NCBI RefSeq assembly: GCF_017948265.1
Contig: NZ_CP072852.1
Coordinates: forward strand, 3,658,001-3,722,000
Source of the DNA: Rhodoferax sp. PAMC 29310
Lineage (GTDB): Bacteria > Pseudomonadota > Gammaproteobacteria > Burkholderiales > Burkholderiaceae_C
Reading direction: 5' to 3'
DNA length: 64,000 nt
In this document: positions 56,121 through 64,000 of the stretch, one piece after another
How the letters are laid out: every line of letters begins with the position of its first letter
Numbering within the stretch: the stretch's first letter is position 1
Translations under genes and position numbers: made by a program
The notes under the pieces: model-generated
Seen by the model: the letters and a program-made list of their open reading frames with translations, nothing else
What the model was told of the DNA's origin: nothing
Database searches by the model: none

Positions 56121-57692
56121 ATGACTGAGTCCGTTGCCAACGCCCCCTTGTTCATTCGCATGCACGAGGCCGACAACGTGGCCATCGTCGTCAACGACGG
56201 CGGCTTGCAGGCGGGCACTGTGTTCCCCAACGGACTCACGCTGGTCGACAAGGTGCCGCAAGGCCACAAGGTGGCCTTGGTGGCGCTGGCGGCGGGTGAG
56301 GCTGTGCGGCGCTACAACGTGGTCATTGGTCACGCCCTGAAAGACATCGCGGCCGGCGCGTGGGTGCACGAGCGACTGCTGCAAATGCCGCAGGCCCGGG
56401 CCTTGACGGGCTTGCCCATGGCCACGGTCAAACCCGCGGCCATGGCCCCGCTGGAGGGTTACACCTTTGAGGGCTTCCGCAACGCCGACGGCTCGGTGGG
56501 CAGTCGCAATATTCTGGCCATCACCACCACGGTGCAATGTGTGGCCGGGGTGGTGGACTTTGCGGTGCAGCGCATCAAGGCCGAGTTGTTGCCGCGCTAC
56601 CCGCAAGTGGACGATGTGGTGGGCCTGGAGCACAGCTATGGCTGCGGCGTGGCCATTGACGCGCCCGATGCCATCATCCCCATTCGCACGCTGCGCAACA
56701 TCAGCCTGAACCCCAACTTTGGCGGCGAGGTCATGGTCGTCAGCCTGGGCTGCGAAAAACTGCAGCCTGAACGCCTGCTGCCACCCGGCACCATTGCCAT
56801 TACTGATCAACGCGGTGACACCACCGCTGCCGCGCTGGACGTGGTGTGCCTGCAAGACGAGGCGCATGTGGGCTTTATGTCCATGATCGACTCGGTCATG
56901 CGCCAGGCCGAGGTTCACCTGAAGCGCCTGAACCAACGTCGCCGTGAAACCTGTCCCGCGTCCGAATTGGTGGTGGGGGTGCAATGTGGCGGCAGTGACG
57001 CTTTTTCCGGCGTCACCGCCAACCCGGCGGTGGGCTTTGCCACCGACTTGCTGGTGCGCGCTGGCGCCACCGTGATGTTCTCCGAGACCACCGAGGTGCG
57101 CGACGGCGTTGACCAGCTCACTGCCCGTGCCAGCACCCCCGAGGTGGCCGAGGCCATGGTGCGTGAGATGGCCTGGTACGACAACTACTTGCAAAAAGGC
57201 CAGGTTGACCGCAGCGCCAACACCACTCCCGGCAACAAGGCAGGCGGGTTGTCCAACATTGTTGAAAAAGCCATGGGCTCCATCATCAAGTCCGGCACGG
57301 CGCCCATCAGCGGCGTCTTGTCACCGGGCGAGAAGGTCCGGGAAAAGGGTTTGATTTACGCCGCCACCCCGGCCAGCGACTTTATTTGCGGCACGCTGCA
57401 AGTGGCGGCTGGCATCAATGTGCACATTTTCACCACCGGGCGCGGCACGCCCTATGGCCTGGCCGAAGTGCCGGTCATCAAGGTCGCCACTCGCAACGAT
57501 CTGGCGCGGCGCTGGCACGATTTGATGGACATCAACGCCGGGCGCATTGCCAGCGGCGAGGCCAGCATTGAAGACGTGGGTTGGGAGTTGTTCCGCCTGA
57601 TGCTGGCCGTGGCCAGCGGCAAAAAGACCTGGGCCGAACACTGGAAACTGCACAATGCATTGGTGCTGTTTAACCCGGCCCCCGTTACCTGA
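56121..57692 (+). CDS. garD: Galactarate dehydratase
   Basis: 523 residues, the same length as E. coli GarD and alike from end to end: [15 protein letters not shown] and [13 protein letters not shown] in the SAF domain; [38 protein letters not shown] with the metal-site cysteine; and [16 protein letters not shown]. Converts galactarate (the Udh product from galacturonate after lactone opening) to 5-dehydro-4-deoxyglucarate. UxaA altronate dehydratase is the related alternative but fits less well. Confidence 0.94.
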   Translation: MTESVANAPLFIRMHEADNVAIVVNDGGLQAGTVFPNGLTLVDKVPQGHKVALVALAAGEAVRRYNVVIGHALKDIAAGAWVHERLLQMPQARALTGLPMATVKPAAMAPLEGYTFEGFRNADGSVGSRNILAITTTVQCVAGVVDFAVQRIKAELLPRYPQVDDVVGLEHSYGCGVAIDAPDAIIPIRTLRNISLNPNFGGEVMVVSLGCEKLQPERLLPPGTIAITDQRGDTTAAALDVVCLQDEAHVGFMSMIDSVMRQAEVHLKRLNQRRRETCPASELVVGVQCGGSDAFSGVTANPAVGFATDLLVRAGATVMFSETTEVRDGVDQLTARASTPEVAEAMVREMAWYDNYLQKGQVDRSANTTPGNKAGGLSNIVEKAMGSIIKSGTAPISGVLSPGEKVREKGLIYAATPASDFICGTLQVAAGINVHIFTTGRGTPYGLAEVPVIKVATRNDLARRWHDLMDINAGRIASGEASIEDVGWELFRLMLAVASGKKTWAEHWKLHNALVLFNPAPVT

Positions 57693-57704
57693 AAGAAAGT
57701 CACC

Positions 57705-58865
57705 ATGAGCGATTCCACCGTATTCAAACCCCTGGGCCGTCGCTTGCGCCTGGCCGTCATCGGCGGCGGACCGGGCTCTTTTATTGGCGCCATGCACCGC
57801 CAAGCCGCGCGCCTCGACGACCGCTATGAACTGGTGGCGGCAGCGTTGTCGTCTGACCCTGAGCGCGCGCGCTTGGGCGGCCAGGAGATCGGTGTGTCGC
57901 TGGAACGCAGCTACCCCAGTGGCCAGGCGCTGATTGACGCCGAGGCCCAACGCGCAGACGGCGCCGAGGTGGTCGCCATCATGACGCCCAACGACAGCCA
58001 CTACGCGTTTGCCATGCAAGCGCTGGAGCGCGGCATGGACGTGATTTGCGACAAGCCCATGACCAACACGCTGGAAGAAGCCCAGGCGTTGCACGCCAAA
58101 GCGCAGGCCACGGGCCAGGTGTTTTGCCTGATCCACAACTACACCGGCTACCCCATGGTGCGCCAGGCCAAGGCCATGGTGATGGCCGGTCAACTGGGCG
58201 AGATTCGGCTGGTGCAGGTGGAGTATGTGCAAGGCAACCGCGCCAAGGCCGGCCCATCAAAGAGTGCGTGGAAAGACGACCCGGCGCGTGGCGGCCCCTC
58301 GCTGGTGTTGGGGGCCATTGGCACCCACGCGCACAACCTGCTGTGCTTTATGACTGATCTGGACGTGGCCGAAGTGGCCGCCGAGATTGGCAGCATCGTG
58401 CCGGACCGGGTCACGCACGACTATGCCGGCGCCTTGTTGCGCATGAGCAATGGCGCGCGCGGCAGTTTCTGGATCACCCAGGCGGCCACCGGTGTGGAAA
58501 ACAGTTTGCGCATTCGCATTAGCGGTGAGTTGGGCACGCTGGAGTGGACCCAGGAGCACCCGCAGGTGTTGCAATTCAAACCGCTGGACGCGCCCGCGCA
58601 AGTTCGCACCCCCAATGGACCGGGCACCTTGCCCTTGTCGGCCCGGGCCTCGCGCATTGTGGCCGGTCATCCGGAAGGGTTTCACGAGGCGTTTGCCAAC
58701 CTGTATTCCAACGCCGCCGACGCCATCATCGCGCGGCGCACCGGCCAGGTGGCGGACCCGCTGTCGCTCTACTTTCCCAATTCCCATGACGGCTTGCAAA
58801 GCCTGCGCTTTGTGGCCGCAACGGTGGTCTCCAGTGCCAACCAAGGCGCCTGGACGGCGCTGTAA
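57705..58865 (+). CDS. Gfo/Idh/MocA family oxidoreductase
   Basis: 386 residues. Rossmann fold GGGPGSFIGAMHRQAAR near 19-35 and the conserved EKP-type motif as CDKPMTNTLEEAQ, then the alpha/beta C-terminal domain. No reaction can be named: candidates are inositol-, keto-sugar- or aldarate-related oxidation. It is the last gene of the operon (12 bases after garD), so a sugar-acid substrate is likely. Confidence 0.88.
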   Translation: MSDSTVFKPLGRRLRLAVIGGGPGSFIGAMHRQAARLDDRYELVAAALSSDPERARLGGQEIGVSLERSYPSGQALIDAEAQRADGAEVVAIMTPNDSHYAFAMQALERGMDVICDKPMTNTLEEAQALHAKAQATGQVFCLIHNYTGYPMVRQAKAMVMAGQLGEIRLVQVEYVQGNRAKAGPSKSAWKDDPARGGPSLVLGAIGTHAHNLLCFMTDLDVAEVAAEIGSIVPDRVTHDYAGALLRMSNGARGSFWITQAATGVENSLRIRISGELGTLEWTQEHPQVLQFKPLDAPAQVRTPNGPGTLPLSARASRIVAGHPEGFHEAFANLYSNAADAIIARRTGQVADPLSLYFPNSHDGLQSLRFVAATVVSSANQGAWTAL

Positions 58866-58879
58866 GTCGGCGGGTCGGA

Positions 58880-59788
58880 TCAGGCCGTGGGCTCAAAGAA
58901 GTCGAGCAGCGCCCCTGCCGTGGGGTTAGGCCACTCTTCGGGAATGAAGTGACCGGCCGGTAGCAGTTGGCCCGACACCCGCTGCTCACACTGCGCCTGC
59001 CACAGGGTCACCGGGTCAAACAGCCGGTTCACCACGCCGCGCTCGCCCCACAACACTAGCGTGGCGCAAGCAATTTTTTCGCCTTTGGCGCGGCTTTCGC
59101 GGTCGTGCTCCAGATCAATGCCGGCGCTGGCGCGGTAGTCCTCGCACATGGCGTGAATCGTCTCAGGCTGCACAAAGCAGCGCTCGTACTCGGCCAGCGC
59201 CGAGGCTTCGATGTAGTCCAGACTGGTAGAGCCCCAGCCCCCCAGCTTGGCGTGCAGGTAGGCCAGCGGGTTGCCGCCAATCAGGGTCTCCGGGAATGGC
59301 TCGGGTTGAATCAGATGGAACCAGTGTTCGTAGGCGCGGGCAAATTCAAAGTCAGTGGCAGCATACATGTCCAGCGTGGGGGCGATGTCAATCACGCACA
59401 GCTGCAACACCCGTTGCGGGTGGTCCAGTGCCAGGCGGTGGGCCACCCGCCCACCCCGGTCATGCCCGCAAACGTAAAACGAAGTCACACCCAGCATGGC
59501 CATGATCTCCACCATGTCCAGCGCCATGGCGCGTTTGCTGTAGTTGCTGTGGTCGGCCCGACCAGGCGCTTTTTCAGAGTCGCCATAACCGCGCAAATCG
59601 GGCATCACAAGGTAGTAATGTTGCTGCAGTTGTTGCGCCACGCGGTGCCACATGACGTGGCTTTGCGGAAACCCATGCAACAGTAGCAGCACCGGCCGAC
59701 CATCCGGCGTGCCAGGCGACACCCGCGCGTGAATGCGCGCGCCGGTGGTTTCAAAATAGCGTGTGGTGAACTGGTCAAACCATGACAT
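58880..59788 (-). CDS. Haloacetate/fluoroacetate dehalogenase-like alpha/beta hydrolase
   Basis: 302 residues. Every residue I recall as essential in fluoroacetate dehalogenase RPA1163 has a counterpart at nearly the same number: nucleophile D110, R111 and R114 (GHDRGGRVAHR), D134 (IDIAPT), H155/W156 (YEHWFHL), Y218 (CEDYRA) and H280 (AGHFIPEE). Family members hydrolyse fluoro- or chloroacetate to glycolate. Epoxide hydrolases share the fold but not the halide pocket. Lone gene on the minus strand, convergent with the operon before it. Confidence 0.85.
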   Translation of the reverse strand: MSWFDQFTTRYFETTGARIHARVSPGTPDGRPVLLLLHGFPQSHVMWHRVAQQLQQHYYLVMPDLRGYGDSEKAPGRADHSNYSKRAMALDMVEIMAMLGVTSFYVCGHDRGGRVAHRLALDHPQRVLQLCVIDIAPTLDMYAATDFEFARAYEHWFHLIQPEPFPETLIGGNPLAYLHAKLGGWGSTSLDYIEASALAEYERCFVQPETIHAMCEDYRASAGIDLEHDRESRAKGEKIACATLVLWGERGVVNRLFDPVTLWQAQCEQRVSGQLLPAGHFIPEEWPNPTAGALLDFFEPTA

Positions 59789-59892
59789 AGAGCGTTCCTT
59801 GTGTAGCAGTGTGTCTGTAGGAAATTGTGACTCGTTTCAAGGCCGTGGTCCTGGTGTCGAAACGTTGCCCTCAGTGTTTTGGGCCCCGCCCT

Positions 59893-60783
59893 TCATGCAA
59901 TCAAGGCAGGCAGGCCCTCTGCCAAGTGGTCGAAGACGGCGCGAATCCGCGGGTTGGTGCGAATTTCCCGGTGCACAGCCAGCCACATGGGCAAAGGCGG
60001 AATTTGCAATTGGTGGGTCAAAACCGGGACCACCTTGGGCTCCGCGCTGGCAATGTAATCAGCGCAAAAACCAATCCCTAAGCCCGCCTTTACGGCCGCC
60101 CACTGCACCAGAAAATCATCCGTTCTGAGGGCGAATGTTTCGAGGGTGGCCGCGTGTCCCATGGCCTGAAAGCCTTGCAGAATGGCGGTGTCCGTGTCGC
60201 TGCCAATCAGGTCGTGCTTGAGCAAATCGGCAGGCTCTCGAAGGACACCCCGGCGCGCCAAATAGTCCTGATGAGCATACGCGCCCAACGCCACGTCGCC
60301 CAGTTTTTTGGCGATCAAAGACGATTGGTCGGGGCGCACCATGCGAATGGCAATGTCGGCCTCCCGGCGCAGCAGGTTGCTGACCTGGTTGCTGGACACC
60401 AGTTCCACCTGAATATCGGGCAATAGCCGGCGCATATCGGCTAGCAACTTGGGCAAGAGGTGAACCGCCACCGGTGTGCTTGCAGTGATGCGCACCGTGC
60501 CCGCAGTTTTGGATTTCGCGCCCGACAAGGTGGTTTGCAGTTGAAGCGCGCCGGCCTCCATCTCGCGCGCGGCCTTGGCCAGTGTCAACGCGGTGGTGGT
60601 GGGCACCAGGCCACGGCCGGTGCGTTCGAACAAGACCACGCCGAGTTGGCTCTCCAACTCGGCCACGTGGCGCCCCACGGTGGGCTGGCTGCTGCCCAAC
60701 ACGCGGGCCGCACCCAGCAGGCTGCCCTGATCGAGCACCAGCAAAAAAGACCGCACCAGATTCCAGTCAAACGTGTGCAGCAT
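59893..60783 (-). CDS. LysR family transcriptional regulator
   Basis: 296 residues. HTH at about 18-40 (SLLGAARVLGSSQPTVGRHV), and ESQLGVVLFERTGRGLVPT. Divergent from the NAD(P)-binding protein gene with 124 bases between, the standard LysR arrangement, and a dyad in that gap. It probably regulates that two-gene unit. Confidence 0.93.
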   Translation of the reverse strand: MLHTFDWNLVRSFLLVLDQGSLLGAARVLGSSQPTVGRHVAELESQLGVVLFERTGRGLVPTTTALTLAKAAREMEAGALQLQTTLSGAKSKTAGTVRITASTPVAVHLLPKLLADMRRLLPDIQVELVSSNQVSNLLRREADIAIRMVRPDQSSLIAKKLGDVALGAYAHQDYLARRGVLREPADLLKHDLIGSDTDTAILQGFQAMGHAATLETFALRTDDFLVQWAAVKAGLGIGFCADYIASAEPKVVPVLTHQLQIPPLPMWLAVHREIRTNPRIRAVFDHLAEGLPALIA

Positions 60784-60802
60784 GGTGTGGCGTCATTTCG
60801 TT

Positions 60803-60816
60803 ATTCATTTGTGAAT
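60803..60816. promoter_or_regulatory. Candidate LysR operator in a divergent promoter region
   Basis: Perfect dyad ATTCA-TTTG-TGAAT, 20 bases upstream of the lysR start and 92 before the divergent gene, followed by an AT-rich stretch (TATAAATATTTAT) that could hold a -10 box. Confidence 0.5.
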
Positions 60817-60907
60817 GTCTGATATAAATATTTATGCAATTGTGTATTTGTTGAGGTCTTTTGACAATGAGGCATCGCAATTGGCGAGTCATTCGAAGGA
60901 GTACCTC

Positions 60908-61939
60908 ATGTCATCCACTGTTCTCATTCTGGGCGCCAAGGGCCGGTTCGGCCAGGCCTGTGCCCGGGCGTTTGTCCAGGCCGGCTGGCGGGTGCTGGGG
61001 CAAATTCGTGCGGGCAGTCAGGCGCCCACAGAGCCAGGGGTTGACTGGTTGGCGGTGGATCTCAGTGACACTGCCTTGGCGCACGCCGCCCAAGGGGCCG
61101 CCGTGGTGGTGCATGCCCTCAGCCCCGCCTATACCGTGGCGGCGTGGCGCCGCTCGGCGCTGCCGATGCTGGATGCGGCCATCGCGCTTGCTGGCCCCCT
61201 GAGTGCCACCTTGATGCTGCCGGGCAATGTGTACAACTTTGGCGCCCACATGCCCGCCCTGCTTCGGGAAGACACCCCTCAAGCGCCGACCACGCCCATG
61301 GGGCAAATTCGCGTGGCCATGGAGGAGCGCTTGGCCGCCTCGGGTGTGCGCAGTGTGGTGATTCGTGCGGGTAATTTTTTTGGGGCGGAGCGGGGAACCT
61401 GGTTTGACTCAGTCATGGTCAAAGACCTTCGCAAAGGCCGCGTCACCTACGCGGGCCCCGCAGAGGTGACGCTGGCCTGGGCCTATCTGCCGGACCTGGC
61501 CCGCACTTTTGTTGAAGTGGCGGCCCAGCGCAACGAATGTCAGCCCGCTGAGGTACTGCACTTTCGAGGACATGAGCTAAACCCCGACGACTGGCGGGCC
61601 GTGCTGACACCTCTTGCCATTCAGCAGGGCTGGCTTGAGCAGGACGCAGTATTGAAGCAAGCGACCCTGCCGTGGCCTGCGATTCGCATTGGCGCGCTGC
61701 TGATTCCGACCTGGGCGGCGTTGCTAAAAATGCGCTACCTTTGGAATGTGAACCACGCACTGGTCAACGACAAGTTGGTGACCTTGATTGGTGCCGAGCC
61801 GCACACGCCGCTGAGATCGGCTACGCTGGCCGCCCTGGCCGCCCTGGTCGACCTCGGATTCTGCGGGCATGAGGCCCAACACGCACCTGATGTCGCGGCC
61901 CTGACCCGATTCACTTCCTGCGAGGAAACCTCATCATGA
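60908..61939 (+). CDS. NAD(P)-binding epimerase/reductase-like protein
   Basis: 343 residues from the ATG at 60908, which has AAGGAG seven bases upstream; the in-frame start at 60815 is not supported. Atypical SDR: Rossmann start TVLILGAKGRFGQACARAF, VVHALSPAY, MLPGNVYNFGAH, and VVIRAGNFFG. It lacks a clear YxxxK at the usual place. It overlaps the next gene by four bases (ATGA). Confidence 0.82.
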   Translation: MSSTVLILGAKGRFGQACARAFVQAGWRVLGQIRAGSQAPTEPGVDWLAVDLSDTALAHAAQGAAVVVHALSPAYTVAAWRRSALPMLDAAIALAGPLSATLMLPGNVYNFGAHMPALLREDTPQAPTTPMGQIRVAMEERLAASGVRSVVIRAGNFFGAERGTWFDSVMVKDLRKGRVTYAGPAEVTLAWAYLPDLARTFVEVAAQRNECQPAEVLHFRGHELNPDDWRAVLTPLAIQQGWLEQDAVLKQATLPWPAIRIGALLIPTWAALLKMRYLWNVNHALVNDKLVTLIGAEPHTPLRSATLAALAALVDLGFCGHEAQHAPDVAALTRFTSCEETSS

Positions 61940-63114
61940 AACGAAGAAGCTTTATGCGGGTGGTGGGCGGCGGCGTCATTGTGGCAAGCACCGCCGGCTC
62001 ACTTGGCCTGAGCGGATGCAGCATGGGCATGCCATCCGAGGCCATCCAGGCCTGGAATGGCCCCGGGCCGGATGCGTCTCCAGCGGGTGATGTACGGCGC
62101 TGGCTGCTGAGCTACGCCCTGCTGGCCCCCCATTCCCATAACCTCCAATCCTGGCTGGTGGACTTGAGAACGCCCCATGAAATCACCTTGCGCTGCGACT
62201 TGACGCGTTTGTTGCCGCAGACCGATCCCCTGTTTCGCCAGATCATGATGAGCCACGGCACGTTTCTGGAGTTGCTGGACCTGGCCGCCAAAGAACAAGG
62301 GTTGCGAGCTGACATCACGCTCTTCCCTGAAGGCGCATTTGGGCCTCAGGAGTTGGACACTCGCCCAGTCGCACGCATTCGTTTGAGCCCCGACAGCGGT
62401 CTGCCCAAAGACCCTTTGTTTGCCGCCATTCTTCAGCGCCACACCAACCGCAATGGCTACGATCTCGCCCGACCGTTGCCCCCCAAGGCGTGGTCTGCGA
62501 TGGCCGATGCTGCCAACTTTCCGAAGATGCAATTTGGTTATGTGAGCGACCAACAAGCCGATGCCATGAACAAGCACCGCGAAGTCGCCAAGGAGGCCTG
62601 GCGCATTGAGCTGACCACGCCACGCACGATCGAGGAGTCGATGAAGCTCCTGCGTGTGGGTGGGTCCGAGATAGCCCAGCACCGGGACGGCATCTCGCTC
62701 ACCGATCCCATGGTGATTGTTCTGGACCGACTGGGGCTGTTCGACCGCAGCCACGCCCCTGCGCCTGACGCCTACGCCACCACCAGTCAGCTCAAGGCGT
62801 TCAATGAAAAATTGGACAGTACCCCAGCGTTTTTGTGGATCAACACCGAAGGCAATGACCGAGTCACCCAGGTCAATGCCGGTCGGGCCTATGCCCGAGT
62901 GCAGTTGGCGGCCACGGTGCAGGGCGTGTCCATGCAGCCTCTGTCGCAGGCCTTGCAGGAATACGCAGAACAGAGGCAGCCCTATGCGGACATACATCAA
63001 ATGGTGGGCGCCGCCGGGCAGGGTCACACCGTACAAATGTGGGCGCGGGTCGGTTACGGGGCGCCTGTCGCGCCCGCTCCACGCCGGCCCTTGAGCGCAT
63101 TGATTCAGGCTTGA
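61936..63114 (+). CDS. Acg-family FMN-binding oxidoreductase, exported
   Basis: 392 residues. Twin-arginine leader (KRRSFMRVVGGG) plus a lipobox-like LSGC near residue 27, so it may be a Tat-exported lipoprotein. The nitroreductase-like domain begins LAPHSHNLQSWLVDL, and RHTNRNGYDLARPL is the second family motif. Acg proteins are thought to bind FMN without known substrate. Coupled to the preceding SDR gene. Confidence 0.82.
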   Translation: MKRRSFMRVVGGGVIVASTAGSLGLSGCSMGMPSEAIQAWNGPGPDASPAGDVRRWLLSYALLAPHSHNLQSWLVDLRTPHEITLRCDLTRLLPQTDPLFRQIMMSHGTFLELLDLAAKEQGLRADITLFPEGAFGPQELDTRPVARIRLSPDSGLPKDPLFAAILQRHTNRNGYDLARPLPPKAWSAMADAANFPKMQFGYVSDQQADAMNKHREVAKEAWRIELTTPRTIEESMKLLRVGGSEIAQHRDGISLTDPMVIVLDRLGLFDRSHAPAPDAYATTSQLKAFNEKLDSTPAFLWINTEGNDRVTQVNAGRAYARVQLAATVQGVSMQPLSQALQEYAEQRQPYADIHQMVGAAGQGHTVQMWARVGYGAPVAPAPRRPLSALIQA

Positions 63115-63120
63115 GCGAAT

Positions 63121-63615
63121 TCAGCCCAGCAGTTGCGCCAGTCGGGTCAACGCGTGTTGCACTGTGGCGGCCCGCACGGCGGCCCGGTCGCCGAGGAACA
63201 GGCAGCGCTCTGTGACCACTTGGCCCGGCACCGCCAGCCCAAACCACACCGTGCCCACCGGCTTGTCGGCGCTGCCGCCTGTGGGCCCGGCCACGCCGGT
63301 GACGGCAACCGCCACTTGCGCCGGGGAGTGGGCCAAGGCGCCCAGCACCATGGCTCGCGCCACGGCTTCGCTCACGGCGCCGTGGGCTTGAATCAATGCG
63401 GGGTCCACGCCCAGTAGCTCGGTTTTGGCGGCGTTGGAGTAGGTCACAAAGCCGCGTTCAAACCAGGCGCTAGAGCCTGACAAATCCGTGCAGGTGGCCG
63501 CAATCATGCCGCCAGTGCAGCTCTCTGCCGTGGCCAGTATGTACCTGTTTTTAAGAAGCAAATTGACCAGTTTCGCTAATGCAGAATGCGTAGTTAGCTC
63601 ATTATTTGATAGCAT
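63121..63615 (-). CDS. pncC: CinA C-terminal domain protein, NMN amidohydrolase
   Basis: 164 residues, the stand-alone form of the CinA C-terminal domain, which deamidates nicotinamide mononucleotide in pyridine recycling. TAESCTGGMIAATCTDLSGS, VTGVAGPTGGSADKPVGTVW and the C-terminal helices are all present. The first 20 residues (MLSNNELTTHSALAKLVNLL) overlap a repeat-like DNA segment. Follows pgpA by 15 bases, as in many Burkholderiales. Confidence 0.94.
   Translation of the reverse strand: MLSNNELTTHSALAKLVNLLLKNRYILATAESCTGGMIAATCTDLSGSSAWFERGFVTYSNAAKTELLGVDPALIQAHGAVSEAVARAMVLGALAHSPAQVAVAVTGVAGPTGGSADKPVGTVWFGLAVPGQVVTERCLFLGDRAAVRAATVQHALTRLAQLLG
63556..63614 (-). repeat. Dispersed repeat-like segment at the start of pncC
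   Basis: The coding strand reads ATGCTATCAAATAATGAGCT, then AACTACGCATTCTGC and ACTGGTCAATTTGCTT. Against the reverse complement of the copy at 53631 it shares GCTAACT-CGCA in the middle and GG-CAATTTG at the far end. The pncC start codon and first 20 codons lie within it. Confidence 0.55.
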
Positions 63616-63630
63616 TTTTTACCGCCAAGT

Positions 63631-64000
63631 TCACCACCAAGTTCGCCACAAGGCCACCACCAGCAGCGCGCAGGCGGCGGCCACCAGATCGTCCAGCATG
63701 ATGCCAAAGCCGGCTTTGCGCCAGGCGGCAGGGTCGGTGGCGGGGGAGACGTCGTGAAACAACTGATCGGCCCAGCGCACCGGGCCGGGCTTGGCCGCGT
63801 CAAAGTAGCGAAACAAGGCAAAAGCAATCAACTGGCCGAGCCAGCCGGTGGGGGACACCAGCCACAGCACCAGCCAGAAAGCCACAATTTCGTCCCACAC
63901 CACGCTGCTGGGGTCCAGCACCCGCATGTGCTTGGCCGTCACCGTGCTGGCCCACCAGCCGATGGGCAGGGAGACGGCAATCAGCACCGCCCAGGCCACG
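63631..64000 (-). CDS. pgpA: Phosphatidylglycerophosphatase A, C-terminal part (cut by window edge)
   Basis: About 122 residues are visible; the 5' end lies beyond the right edge (a GTG at 63997-63999 in frame is internal). PgpA motifs: VVWDEIVAFWLVLW and FRYFDAAKPGPVRWADQLFH, and DDLVAA near the C-terminus with membrane segments around them. Dephosphorylates phosphatidylglycerophosphate in the inner membrane. Confidence 0.93.
   Translation of the reverse strand, partial: VAWAVLIAVSLPIGWWASTVTAKHMRVLDPSSVVWDEIVAFWLVLWLVSPTGWLGQLIAFALFRYFDAAKPGPVRWADQLFHDVSPATDPAAWRKAGFGIMLDDLVAAACALLVVALWRTWW

Noticed and set aside
1..64000. tRNA, rRNA, CRISPR, prophage or IS elements
   Set aside because: I looked through the intergenic spaces and gene products and saw no cloverleaf, regular spacer repeats, transposase, integrase or phage genes. 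A tRNAscan or ISfinder run could still find something small.

Overview
The window looks like chromosomal DNA of a betaproteobacterium, order Burkholderiales, most likely Comamonadaceae (Rhodoferax/Polaromonas-like). The reasons are the gene orders bamE-dapB-exbB-exbD-leuS-lptE-holA-proA, argS-SPOR-dsbA and lptA-lptB-rpoN, the betaproteobacterial type of GshA, high GC, and a short dispersed repeat that I remember from that family. This placement rests on gene content read by eye, not on a search. I see no rRNA, tRNA, CRISPR array, IS element or prophage.

Layout. 1-13.3 kb: housekeeping genes, all on + (BamE tail, lysine biosynthesis, ExbB/ExbD-type energy transduction, leuS, LPS export, DNA polymerase III delta, proline biosynthesis, glutathione synthesis by gshA and gshB, potassium uptake). 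13.3-18.1 kb: mixed small genes (Ntn amidotransferase, 4-OT tautomerase, FimV-like protein, CWC protein, MBL hydrolase). 18.2-23.8 kb, minus strand: malate synthase G coupled to a haloacid dehalogenase, then an ArnT-like/GT2 lipid-linked sugar pair. 23.9-29.9 kb: an accessory patch (CaiB/BaiF CoA transferase, a decayed SMR transporter, GYD protein, PutP, an intact Gdx-like SMR, and a secreted protein plus membrane protein pair) with the only large non-coding gaps. 29.9-34.6 kb: LysR, YdjC-type deacetylase, ArnT-like transferase, GtrA and GT2, which resembles the Francisella NaxD/FlmK/FlmF2 lipid A amino-sugar system. 34.7-45.3 kb: argS, SPOR protein, dsbA, lptAB, rpoN, an RNA methyltransferase with a coupled PIN gene, a glutamate-synthase-like protein and a YecA protein.

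45.4-58.9 kb is a nearly complete oxidative hexuronate/hexarate pathway: GntR regulator, uronate dehydrogenase, SMP-30 lactonase, TRAP transporter, three acid-sugar dehydratases (GudD, a GudD-like paralogue, GarD), KdgD and a ketoglutarate-semialdehyde dehydrogenase. Together they would carry galacturonate, glucuronate, galactarate and glucarate to 2-oxoglutarate. A near-consensus promoter with a palindromic operator at the predicted start site sits between gntR and udh. 58.9-64 kb: a protein with the full fluoroacetate dehalogenase residue set, a LysR divergent from an NAD(P)-binding protein and an Acg-type FMN protein, then cinA/pncC and a cut-off pgpA.

Most notable points: copies of one dispersed repeat appear to be incorporated in frame in LeuS, the haloacid dehalogenase and PncC; a GC-tract in a glycosyltransferase that could slip; two different dehalogenase families, one coupled to malate synthase G; and the lipid A-type sugar-transfer locus.
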